From NCBI GenBank assembly GCA_040756375.1, contig JBFLZC010000020.1:30648-94647 (forward strand): a DNA stretch of 64,000 nucleotides, in the 5' to 3' direction. The position numbers and the translations under genes are program-made. Below the pieces are notes generated by a model. The model searched no databases, had not been told where the DNA came from, and saw only the letters and a program-made list of their open reading frames with translations. This stretch comes from VGSG01 sp040756375 (GTDB taxonomy: Bacteria > Desulfobacterota > Desulfomonilia > Desulfomonilales > Desulfomonilaceae). Positions 36,011-43,898 of this stretch are shown in pieces. Positions within the stretch are counted from its first letter, which is position 1. Every line of letters starts with the position of its first letter.

Positions 36011-37486
36011 TTACTGGGGCGTTATCCGCCTGTGTCTGTACCTCTGATTGTCCTGAAACAGCTCCACTTCTTCGCGATAGAGACTGAACAGTTTCTTGCA
36101 TTCCTGGTAGGAGCAATCGAGCACTTTGGACTTTAGGGGAGGCCATTCATCTTTTTGCACCTCCACTTCAGCTTCCATACTTGATACAAACTGGCGCGCT
36201 TCATAGAGCGTAGCGAACCGGCCTACCAGGGCGTCACGTCGGTCCCGGCCCGGCACACCCTCGTGGATCACTTGTAGACTGCTTAATCCCAACAAAACCT
36301 CGAATTGGTCGAAGAAACTGGAGTAGTATTGCGGTCGGTTCAAGAGAGGAGTCAGTATTGGCTCCAGTTTTTCGAACAGGAATGTGCTCAAGGCGGCCTT
36401 CTGGAGTCCTATGTAGCGGCCATTTGGCTCGATGTAGTGACGCTTATGTCTGGCCAAAACCTCCCAAGGCGTAAGCGCAAGAGCAGGTTCTCTCACCGAA
36501 CGGTCAAACGGTATTCTTGGCTCATGCAATAGGAATCGAAGAGTGTCGAACTTGTCCCCCACCAGAGCCCCAAAACCCGCAGCGTAAAAGCACATTAGTG
36601 CCGGATAGAGTCTTAGGCAGCGCGAGATCTCAAATTCGTTGGACCAGCCACTTGGAAGCTCCGGAAGATCTGAAATCTTTTCAATGCAGTCTCTCCAACA
36701 CCTCCATTGGTGTGGGCCGCCCCACCTGCCACCGTGAGCCATTAGGAGAGCCAGGTGGTAAGAGTCAGCAGTATAGTCATCGAGGCGACTCTCAACTTCT
36801 TGTGCGCTAATTGATTCCGTCCAGTCCACGTACCTGTCGTCTGAAAGCTTCTCCTTCAATTCTCTGGATACCTTGCTCATCAGCTCATCCAAGCCTATCT
36901 CGTCACCAGTTCTAATGAGCTGTTTGAGGTGCTTGGTCGCCTCTTCATTGGTGACATCGGGGGCAGGAGTACCAAGCTGCGTTTCGTCAAGAATCAATTT
37001 CATTGCGCTAGCAATCATTCCCGCGAGTAGACTTCTTTGTTGGTTTCTCCGGTCTTGATCTGCAGATGCATCGAGTGCATAAGCCCACAGTTTCCTTCCA
37101 CGTATATCGAAGATTTGTTGCTCAAGGTTACCATAGGCAATATTCATAACAGCTATGACACGCTGCCAGCCAAGGCGTTTCACTGCATAACCGAGTTCAA
37201 ATAGGACATTCGGGTTCGGGGTCAGTCTACCACTTCGGTCAGTTGCGCCTACGATTGTCAGATCCGCCAAGAACACCGAGGCCTCATCGATCTTCTGTAA
37301 AATTGTTGCTGCAATATCGGCCATCCCCGGGACATCCTGAGTAGCCTGATCAAGGCGCGGGCTCTCCTCCAGTTCGAAATCCCTTGCGATTTGCTTCAGA
37401 GCCTTCTCCGCTGCTCTCTGGATAAAGGAGCGATTAAGACGGCTATCGGTGTCGCTTTGCCACGCATAGAAAACTTTCAGAGTCAT
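36011..37486 (-). CDS. TIR-like nucleotide-binding protein (defence-effector candidate)
   Basis: The 491-residue protein begins with a TIR-like/predicted nucleotide-binding domain (residues 1-170): KVFYAWQSD, NRSFIQRAAEKAL, SPRLDQATQDVPGMADIA, VFLADLTIVG, NPNVLFELGYAV with a possible catalytic Glu97, VIAVMN and FDIRGRKLWAY. Related domains occur as NAD-degrading effectors in anti-phage systems. The C-terminal 320 residues, rich in aromatic and charged residues, match nothing I know and may be the sensor. GAGGGAGA precedes ATG 37486. A two-helix membrane protein gene lies 115 bases upstream on the same strand. A defence role is inferred; a signalling role is also possible. Confidence 0.75.
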   Translation of the reverse strand: MTLKVFYAWQSDTDSRLNRSFIQRAAEKALKQIARDFELEESPRLDQATQDVPGMADIAATILQKIDEASVFLADLTIVGATDRSGRLTPNPNVLFELGYAVKRLGWQRVIAVMNIAYGNLEQQIFDIRGRKLWAYALDASADQDRRNQQRSLLAGMIASAMKLILDETQLGTPAPDVTNEEATKHLKQLIRTGDEIGLDELMSKVSRELKEKLSDDRYVDWTESISAQEVESRLDDYTADSYHLALLMAHGGRWGGPHQWRCWRDCIEKISDLPELPSGWSNEFEISRCLRLYPALMCFYAAGFGALVGDKFDTLRFLLHEPRIPFDRSVREPALALTPWEVLARHKRHYIEPNGRYIGLQKAALSTFLFEKLEPILTPLLNRPQYYSSFFDQFEVLLGLSSLQVIHEGVPGRDRRDALVGRFATLYEARQFVSSMEAEVEVQKDEWPPLKSKVLDCSYQECKKLFSLYREEVELFQDNQRYRHRRITPQ

Positions 37487-37601
37487 GACTCTCCCTCATC
37501 CTGCCTATGTCCCCCTGCGATCCCACTTGTCACCGTGGCCACTTGGCTCTTTGCTTGGCACTTCGCGAAGTCGGGAAGTACAAAAGGAACCTTGTCATCC
37601 T

Positions 37602-37820
37602 TCACTGAGGAAGCCCCAGTTTGGAAGCGGCGTCAGGTTTATCTTCAGACTTGCAATCAGCGAGTTGGCTCCTTGCGATGTAATTAATGGCGAGAATCCC
37701 AAGAGTCGAGCCAATTACTATCCTAATAAGGGATAGTATAGACCAGTCTGTCGGGAAACTGAGTACCACAAAGAAGCCCCATAATGCACCTCCAATCTTG
37801 CCATAAGTCGAGTTCTTCAT
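37602..37820 (-). CDS. Small two-helix membrane protein upstream of the TIR-like gene
   Basis: The 72-residue protein has two hydrophobic helices (IGGALWGFFVVLSF and ILSLIRIVIGSTLGILAINYI) and a charged C-tail with one Cys. GAGAGGAG precedes ATG 37820. It is followed on the same strand by the TIR-like protein gene and could be its membrane partner or a small regulator. I do not recognise the family. Confidence 0.6.
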   Translation of the reverse strand: MKNSTYGKIGGALWGFFVVLSFPTDWSILSLIRIVIGSTLGILAINYIARSQLADCKSEDKPDAASKLGLPQ

Positions 37821-38012
37821 CGCTGCTCCTCTCCCCGATGTGTTGGTTTCCGCAGTCTGGTCTTGAGATGTGGCAACGTTTTTATGCCTTTGGTTGAGCG
37901 ACTCACAGCCCAGGCAAGATGTTGCAGTTCACCCGGACCGTAGTGTCCGAAAGGAACCGCATCCTACGGTCGGACTGCACTCCGAGCCTGTCGTTCATTA
38001 TCCCCCATGTTT

Positions 38013-38714
38013 CTACTTCGCAGCCCTCTCAAATAAGTACCCTACGCTCGGAATGGTCTTTATGTACCGGGGTGAATGAGGGTCGTCCTCTAGTTTCTGG
38101 CGCAGGTGTTGAATGTGAACGTCAATGGTCCGGCTGCCTTTGTACAAATCGCCTTCAGGCCATAGAGCTTTCCTGATGTTCTCCCTGCTCATGGCCTGAC
38201 CGGAATTGGATGCGAGCAAAAAGAGCAGATTAAATTCCGTGTGGGTGAGGTTAAGTTCTTTGCCGTCCTTGAAAGCGATTCGTCGGGCCGGATCGATCTT
38301 GATGTTTTCGTGGATCAGGGCTTCGGCCGCGATCGTGCCCGGACGCCGACGCCGCAGACATGCCTTGATCCTGGCTGCCAGCTCCAGATATTCGAATGGT
38401 TTGACCAGGTAATCGTCCGCTCCGGTTTCCAGCCCTAGCACTTTGTCTGTTACTCGATCTCTTGCGGTAAGCATAATGATAGGAACGTCGGACTGTTCTC
38501 TGATCGCGCGGCAAACCTGGATGCCATCCATGTCAGGGAGATAAAGATCCAGGATAATGAGGGAAGGGTTCTTTTCTCGGAACAGGCTCAGGGCTTCTCG
38601 TCCGCTCGACGCGGTCAGGACCGTGTACCCGTCCCATTCCAGGTTGTCCCGAAGAATGGTGAGGATGTCCGGATCATCATCCACGACGAGTATCTGTTCG
38701 GCTTCCATGTTCAC
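38013..38714 (-). CDS. OmpR/PhoB-family response regulator
   Basis: The 233-residue protein has a receiver domain (VVDDDPDILTILRDN, phosphoacceptor Asp in IILDLYLPDMDG, Lys in YLVKPFEYLEL) and a winged-helix DNA-binding domain ending TIDVHIQHLRQKLEDDP and PSVGYLFE. It overlaps the kinase gene by 4 bases (ATGA) and lies downstream of it. Proteins of this class bind direct repeats spaced about one helical turn. Four such boxes lie upstream of the divergent cytochrome operon at 40659-40695, so that operon is its probable target. Confidence 0.92.
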   Translation of the reverse strand: MNMEAEQILVVDDDPDILTILRDNLEWDGYTVLTASSGREALSLFREKNPSLIILDLYLPDMDGIQVCRAIREQSDVPIIMLTARDRVTDKVLGLETGADDYLVKPFEYLELAARIKACLRRRRPGTIAAEALIHENIKIDPARRIAFKDGKELNLTHTEFNLLFLLASNSGQAMSRENIRKALWPEGDLYKGSRTIDVHIQHLRQKLEDDPHSPRYIKTIPSVGYLFERAAK

Positions 38715-40351
38715 TTCCCCAACGGCAAGGTGAAGCAGAAGCAGCTCCCTTTGCCGGGTTGGCTCTCCACCCAGATGTTGCCTTTGTGAGCCTCCACAAG
38801 CCCTTTGCAGATCGCAAGGCCGATCCCGGAAGTGCCACGGTGGATCTTGCGGCCGTCCTGATCCGGGATCTGGTAGAACTTCCTGAAGATCGCCTCATGG
38901 TATTTGCGGTGGATACCGGGACCGTTATCTTGCACGCAGACTGTGGCTGTCCCATCGTGGTACGTGATGGTCACACGGACGGAATCTCCGGCAGGCGAGA
39001 AGCGGATCGCATTGGACAGGAGGTTGGTGAGCACCTGGTAAATGCGGGTCTTGTCGATCCGTGCTTCGTGCCCATCAGTCGCATCCAGTACCAGCTCAAC
39101 GGAGGATTTGGCCGCATCTGCTTGTTGAGCGAGCAGAGCTTCCTCTGCTACAGTCTTGAGCGACACAGGTTCGAGATTCAGCTCCAGTTCGCCTGCTTCC
39201 ATCTTGGAATAATCGAGGAAATCAAAGACCGTTTTAATCAGATGGTCAACATTCCGCTTGATAATGTCGATGTAGATCGGCTCTTCGCACAGCGCTTTGC
39301 GAGCGAGCGTTTCCACCGCGCCCTTGATGCTGGTCAGAGGAGTTCGCAGTTCATGCGATATGTCTGAAAAGAAATCAAGCTTCGCGCGGTTAAGGTTCTG
39401 GAGCTCCTGGTTGAGAGCCTCCAGGTGGGCGTTCGCTTCAGAGAGGTCGTGTGTGGCTTCTGCAATCTTGCGTTCCAGCTCTTCGTGCCTGGTCTTCATC
39501 TCTTCGTCCATCGCGTAGCAGAAGTCCGCGATCTCTTTGAGCTCGTCGCCCTGCGATCCAATCGAACGGTCGAGACGCTCCGGAGTTATGCGGTCCACGG
39601 ATGCCTTGATGTCCCGAATACGCTTGAACACGAGCGATCGCGACGACAAGAACAGCAGCAGCACCAGACAGGAAGCCAGGACAGTACTGCCGCCCAGTAG
39701 CACGATATTGTTCTGACGGATCGCGGCCCAGGCATCATCCATAGGCACAAATACGCTGAGACATCCGCCCACGTCTCCCGGTCGATATCCTTGCACCATA
39801 TGGCATTGGAGACAGCTTTCGTTCACGTATACAGGCGCAACGTACCTGAGGAATCGGCGCTTGTCACGTATCTCCGTACGAAAAATCGGGTCCTGAGCGC
39901 CGCGTTTGAAACGATCCAGAGCCTCCTCTTCCACCTTGTCAGGGGCGTTTTCCTCGTTCAGTGGGACTGTGTTAGTGAGTTTGAATGCGTACGATCCTGC
40001 CTGACTGGCCCGCTCTGAGAGCATCTTGGTAAGGATGGACGGAGTTACCTTGGTGTACACGACGCCCTCGCGGCTTGTTACTTCGGGCTCTTCAAGGAAG
40101 GGGCTGGATTCAATCCCTTCTCTCTTTGGGACCAGGATCGCGCCTTGATCCGACACCCAGTGCCGCGTCAGGATTACCTGCTTGTAGAGAATTTCTGCTT
40201 GCTTACGTACCTGGTCCATAATATGCTGTTCTTGAGCCTTGGAGGACCAGACGAATAGCAACACGAAGACCGCGACCGTGACCAGGGTCGAGGTAACGAG
40301 GAATTTGGACGAGACCGTCTTTCCAAGCAGCGATGTGAACAGACCGAGCAT
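38711..40351 (-). CDS. Sensor histidine kinase with c-type heme (Tll0287-like/DUF3365) sensor domain
   Basis: About 546 residues. One membrane helix (residues 17-35), then a periplasmic Tll0287-like (DUF3365) domain with YVAPVYVNESC and the heme c motif C180-LQC183-H184, a second helix near 215-235, a HAMP-like linker, a dimerisation domain with FFSDISHELRTPL and a catalytic ATPase domain with NLLSNAIRFS, DNGPGIH and GTSGIGLAIC. A covalent heme would let it sense redox state, oxygen or NO. Start ATG 40351 is preferred; the frame continues to a TTG at 40441 without ribosome binding site. It is divergent from the cytochrome/molybdoenzyme operon and precedes its regulator. Confidence 0.88.
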   Translation of the reverse strand: MLGLFTSLLGKTVSSKFLVTSTLVTVAVFVLLFVWSSKAQEQHIMDQVRKQAEILYKQVILTRHWVSDQGAILVPKREGIESSPFLEEPEVTSREGVVYTKVTPSILTKMLSERASQAGSYAFKLTNTVPLNEENAPDKVEEEALDRFKRGAQDPIFRTEIRDKRRFLRYVAPVYVNESCLQCHMVQGYRPGDVGGCLSVFVPMDDAWAAIRQNNIVLLGGSTVLASCLVLLLFLSSRSLVFKRIRDIKASVDRITPERLDRSIGSQGDELKEIADFCYAMDEEMKTRHEELERKIAEATHDLSEANAHLEALNQELQNLNRAKLDFFSDISHELRTPLTSIKGAVETLARKALCEEPIYIDIIKRNVDHLIKTVFDFLDYSKMEAGELELNLEPVSLKTVAEEALLAQQADAAKSSVELVLDATDGHEARIDKTRIYQVLTNLLSNAIRFSPAGDSVRVTITYHDGTATVCVQDNGPGIHRKYHEAIFRKFYQIPDQDGRKIHRGTSGIGLAICKGLVEAHKGNIWVESQPGKGSCFCFTLPLGK

Positions 40352-40497
40352 AATAGACCTGAGTAATGGTGATCTTTTGATTCTGCACGATCTGAAGAGT
40401 CTGCCGGCAAGGGTAAATTGATTGAGTTCTTCTGTCAACAATTCGGCTCGATGAGAGGTGACCGGTCACTTGCGTGCGGGTAGGAAGCTATCGTACC
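40352..40497. other. Upstream leader of the kinase gene
   Basis: This stretch precedes the kinase start and likely holds its promoter. I see no strong promoter match and no gene; the frame that runs through it lacks a start with a ribosome binding site. Confidence 0.4.
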
Positions 40498-40576
40498 TGT
40501 CATTGCGAGGAGTGAAACGACGAAGCAATCTTTGCCTCTAGGGGCTGAGATTGCTTCGCTGCGCTCGCAATGACAG
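40498..40576. repeat. Inverted repeat of the GTCATTGCGAGGA...CGCTCGCAATGAC type
   Basis: Arms TGTCATTGCGAG...GAAGCAATCT and AGATTGCTTCG...CGCAATGACA surround a 15-base centre. This is a common proteobacterial intergenic repeat type with transposon-like (MITE or REP) character. It separates the kinase and cytochrome promoter regions. Confidence 0.75.
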
Positions 40577-40658
40577 TCTTTTGCCGCTGATAGCTGAATG
40601 GATGCGATGAGAGGTGCTCGTTCTCGCAATTGGGGGACAAATCCGCGCTCGATCCACT

Positions 40659-40695
40659 TTTACGCGATCTTAACGGACATTTACAGCACCTTTAC
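40659..40695 (+). promoter_or_regulatory. Four helically phased TTTAC-type boxes, probable response-regulator operator
   Basis: TTTAC (40659-40663), TTAAC (40670-40674), TTTAC (40680-40684) and TTTAC (40691-40695) repeat at 11, 10 and 11 bp, one helical turn each, in the same orientation. PhoB/OmpR-type regulators bind just such direct repeats. The array lies 155 bases upstream of the octaheme cytochrome start and its last box could overlap the -35 region. The neighbouring OmpR-family regulator is the natural candidate. Confidence 0.6.
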
Positions 40696-40849
40696 GTCCA
40701 AATAGTTCACACTGGGAGATAGCTGCACGAACAACCCGTAATTCAGGGAGAAGAGGGGTTAGGGCAGTCCGATGCTGCATTCAAGATCGACACTGCATTC
40801 CTGCAAAGCCATGCTTATGAGCACCATCACGCATACAGGAGTCTAAGCC

Positions 40850-42211
40850 ATGAGACGTATTCCCATCTTGGTGGCGCTGGCGGTGGTCCTCTGCGCTTCT
40901 CCGGCCCTGGGCAAGAGAAACGTGGACCCCAAGCTTTACGGATCTCCGGAGGGCCAGGTCTGCATTAAATGCCATGAGCTCAAGTCCCCCGCGCTGTTCA
41001 AGATGTGGCGCGCCGGCAGGATGGGACAAGCGGGGGTGAACTGCTACGACTGCCACCGGGCCGAGAAGGCGGTCGGCAACAAGCCGGGCGATCCCGACGG
41101 ATACGATCATCGGGGGTTCTGGATAGCGACCCTGGTGACGCCCAAGGATTGCTCCAGATGCCACAAGGATCAGTTTGACCAGCAGCAGCCTTCACATCAC
41201 GCCAAGGGCGCGGACATCCTCAACACCTTGGATAACTACCTTGGCGAGGTGGTGGGCGGACCGGAAGCAGTTGCAACCGGCTGCCGGCAATGTCACGGCT
41301 CGAACATAAAGGTGCTCAAGAACGGAAAGCTGGACCCGAACACCTGGCCGAACACCGGGATCGGGCGCATAAACCCGGACGGGAGCAAGGGGAGCTGCTC
41401 CGCGTGTCATACACGGCACCGGTTCTCCGTGGAGCAGGCGCGGCGGCCCGATGCGTGCGGCAAGTGCCACCTGGGCCCGGACCATCCCCAGATTGAGGTT
41501 TACCAGGAATCAAAGCACGGCATCCTGTACAACGCGTTCCGAGACAAAATGAACATGGGTAACGTGGAATGGGTCGTTGGTGTGGATTACGAAGACACCG
41601 CGACATGCTCCACCTGCCACATAAGCGCGACGCCGAATCAGAAATCGACTCATGACGTTGGCGCAAGGATATCGTGGACCCTGAGGCCCGTGGTCTCAAA
41701 GAAGCTAACCAACTGGGAAGATCGCAGGAACCGGATGAAGGACGTGTGCCGTCAATGCCACGGCGAAGAGATGGTCGGCGGTTTCTACAAGCAGTTTGAC
41801 GATCTGGTGGAGCTTTACAACAACAAGTTTGCCATCCCGGCCCAGAACATGCGGAATGAACTGATCAAGATGGGCAAGCTCACCGCCGCGGACATGGACG
41901 ACAAGCTTGATTGGATCTTTTATGAGCTCTGGCACCATGAAGGCCGTCGAGCACGTCACGGCGCGTCCATGAGTGGACCCGACTATGCGTGGTGGCATGG
42001 GATGTACGACGTGGCCCAGCACTTCTACATCAAATTCATCCCCGAAGTGGAGTCATTGCTGGGCGGCAAAGCAGCCGCGGCTCCGTTCCTGCAAAAGCAT
42101 ATCTTCAACGATCCTCGGCATCGTTGGTACAAGGAAGGTATGAGCAAAGAGGAACTCCGGAAGCTGCAGCAATGGTACCAAGACCGGTACGGCGGAAAGG
42201 AAGCGAAGTAA
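40850..42211 (+). CDS. Octaheme cytochrome c, hydroxylamine oxidoreductase (HAO)-like
   Basis: The 453-residue protein has a signal peptide (cleaved near ALGKRN) and eight CxxCH heme motifs starting at residues 38, 65, 101, 145, 183, 203, 253 and 300. The spacing and sequence match the HAO-like octaheme family: CSACHTRHRFSVEQARRPDACGKCHLGPDHPQ in pieces, VYQESKHGILY, ATCSTCHIS, VGARISWTLRP, and GPDYAWWHGMYD near 376-387. Members oxidise hydroxylamine or hydrazine, or run reductively on nitrite. A Tyr (379) sits where the crosslinking Tyr of bacterial HAO is expected, but I cannot align it exactly. It is the first gene of the operon, with AGGAG before ATG 40850. Confidence 0.85.
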   Translation: MRRIPILVALAVVLCASPALGKRNVDPKLYGSPEGQVCIKCHELKSPALFKMWRAGRMGQAGVNCYDCHRAEKAVGNKPGDPDGYDHRGFWIATLVTPKDCSRCHKDQFDQQQPSHHAKGADILNTLDNYLGEVVGGPEAVATGCRQCHGSNIKVLKNGKLDPNTWPNTGIGRINPDGSKGSCSACHTRHRFSVEQARRPDACGKCHLGPDHPQIEVYQESKHGILYNAFRDKMNMGNVEWVVGVDYEDTATCSTCHISATPNQKSTHDVGARISWTLRPVVSKKLTNWEDRRNRMKDVCRQCHGEEMVGGFYKQFDDLVELYNNKFAIPAQNMRNELIKMGKLTAADMDDKLDWIFYELWHHEGRRARHGASMSGPDYAWWHGMYDVAQHFYIKFIPEVESLLGGKAAAAPFLQKHIFNDPRHRWYKEGMSKEELRKLQQWYQDRYGGKEAK

Positions 42212-42284
42212 GAGGCGGCCAGCGGAAACACTCCAGAAAGCGGTGCGCACTGAAGCGCATCGCCTTGAGGCCAGGGGCATATCC

Positions 42285-42899
42285 ATGAAGGGAATCGTGC
42301 GAAACCTCGGACTCACTTCGATAATTGCGGTCCTGCTGTTGACCGCGGCCGCGGTCTGCACCTGGGAGGGTATCGCGGGGACTCGGATCGAATATGAAGC
42401 CGATCGGCCACCATATCAGGTCGTTCCAGCCGAAAGGGACCCGAGTTCGCTGGAATTCCCCGTCCCTGTAAGACCGCTCCCGTTGACCATAACGCCGTGC
42501 CGTGCCTGTCACGGCCCACAGAAGGATTTCAGAATCAACTGGTCTCGCAGCGAAATCCTCCGGGTTCACACGGGCATTGAACTGAATCACGGCGGCATGA
42601 AAGTCTGGTGTCTCGACTGCCACCATCCCGACGAGAGGAATTATCTGCTCCCCTTGGCAGATGGACAGCTGATCCCGTTTGGTGAGTCGTATCTGTTATG
42701 CGGGAAATGCCACGGGACCAAGTTCAGGGATTGGCGTCACGGCATCCACGGCAAGCGGGAAGGCTCATGGAGCGCGGAGAAGACGTACTACCTATGCGTG
42801 CATTGCCATGACCCGCATTCTCCAAGATACAAGTCCTTGGAACCGTTGCCTCCACCGAGCAAACCTCGAACACCCAAAGAAAAGGTTGCAGCGCACTGA
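42285..42899 (+). CDS. Membrane-anchored tetraheme cytochrome c
   Basis: About 204 residues with one N-terminal membrane anchor or uncleaved signal (GLTSIIAVLLLTAAAVCTW) and four CxxCH motifs (CRACH, CLDCH, CGKCH, CVHCH). It is a probable electron-transfer link between the quinone-linked membrane subunits and the octaheme or molybdoenzyme. ATG 42285 is preferred over GTG 42243, which has no ribosome binding site. It follows the octaheme gene by 73 bases. It is not a standard NapC/NrfH by size or motif order. Confidence 0.75.
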   Translation: MKGIVRNLGLTSIIAVLLLTAAAVCTWEGIAGTRIEYEADRPPYQVVPAERDPSSLEFPVPVRPLPLTITPCRACHGPQKDFRINWSRSEILRVHTGIELNHGGMKVWCLDCHHPDERNYLLPLADGQLIPFGESYLLCGKCHGTKFRDWRHGIHGKREGSWSAEKTYYLCVHCHDPHSPRYKSLEPLPPPSKPRTPKEKVAAH

Positions 42900-42911
42900 A
42901 GGATTCAGGCG

Positions 42912-43883
42912 ATGACCAAACCGAAAGACCATACCGCAGACCAGGAGACGATCCCTTCTGAGAGTCGACCGAGATGCCTGGACGGACAGAACAAGGCCGG
43001 TTCGGCCGATTCCTCGCTGCCCAACCGACGGTCATTCCTGGCGGGAGCCACGGCGCTCTTCGGCATGATGGCTGTGGGATCGTGCTCCTGGGAAGAATTT
43101 GCGCAGAATAACTTCGAGAGAATGAGCAAGGAAGAGGTTGAACGCACCGTCGAGAGGCTCAGGAACGAATACAAGGCCAAGTATGGGAAAGACTTCGTGG
43201 TGGGCGCGGAGAAGCCGATTGACGGGACGCTCTTTGCCTACGCTCTGGACATTCAGCGCTGCATCGGCTGTCGCAGATGCGTGTATGCCTGCGTGCAAGA
43301 AAACAACCTGAGCCGCAATCCACAAATCCAGTATATACGGGTCCTCCGATTCAAAGACGGAAACATGGACCTGGAAGAGTCCACGATCTACTACGATCCT
43401 GAGAAAGTCCCTGAACCTGGCTACTACTATATGCCTGTACAATGCCAGCACTGCGCGAATGCGCCGTGCACCAAAGTTTGCCCGGTGCGCGCGACCTGGA
43501 CCGAGCCGGATGGGATCGTCGTCGTGGACTACAACTGGTGCATAGGCTGCCGGTATTGCATGGCCGCGTGTCCGTACATGGGACGGTGGTTCAATTGGAC
43601 CGATCCGTACGTGCCAGCGAATGAGGTCAATCCTCAAACCCACTATCTGGGCAACCGTCCCAGGATGCGCAACGTGGTGGAGAAGTGCACCTTCTGCATC
43701 CAGCGTGTCCGCAAAGGTCGCTACCCGGCCTGTGTCGAGGCATGTCCGGTGGGTGCACGTAAGTTTGGGAATCTGCTGGATCCTGATAGCGAGATCAGTT
43801 GGCTAATCCGCAACAAGAGGGTCTTCCGCCTGAAAGAGGAACTCAACACCCAGCCCAAGTTTTACTACTTCTTCGCAACCTAA
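42912..43883 (+). CDS. Periplasmic 4Fe-4S dicluster-type electron transfer subunit (HybA/NrfC/DsrO-like), Tat-exported
   Basis: The 323-residue protein has a Tat signal with NRRSFLAGATALFGMMAVGS and then four cysteine clusters: CIGCRRCVYACVQEN, CQHCANAPCTKVCP, CIGCRYCMAACPYM and CTFCIQRVRKGRYPACVEACP. This is the NrfC/HybA pattern carrying four [4Fe-4S] centres. With the NrfD-like subunit encoded next, it passes electrons between the quinone pool and periplasmic cytochromes. It lies 12 bases after the tetraheme gene. Confidence 0.9.
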   Translation: MTKPKDHTADQETIPSESRPRCLDGQNKAGSADSSLPNRRSFLAGATALFGMMAVGSCSWEEFAQNNFERMSKEEVERTVERLRNEYKAKYGKDFVVGAEKPIDGTLFAYALDIQRCIGCRRCVYACVQENNLSRNPQIQYIRVLRFKDGNMDLEESTIYYDPEKVPEPGYYYMPVQCQHCANAPCTKVCPVRATWTEPDGIVVVDYNWCIGCRYCMAACPYMGRWFNWTDPYVPANEVNPQTHYLGNRPRMRNVVEKCTFCIQRVRKGRYPACVEACPVGARKFGNLLDPDSEISWLIRNKRVFRLKEELNTQPKFYYFFAT

Positions 43884-43898
43884 GGGACGAGGCGCACT

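Noticed and set aside
40352..40441. Extended N-terminus of the sensor kinase from TTG 40441
   Set aside because: No ribosome binding site, and the first membrane helix starts just after ATG 40351.
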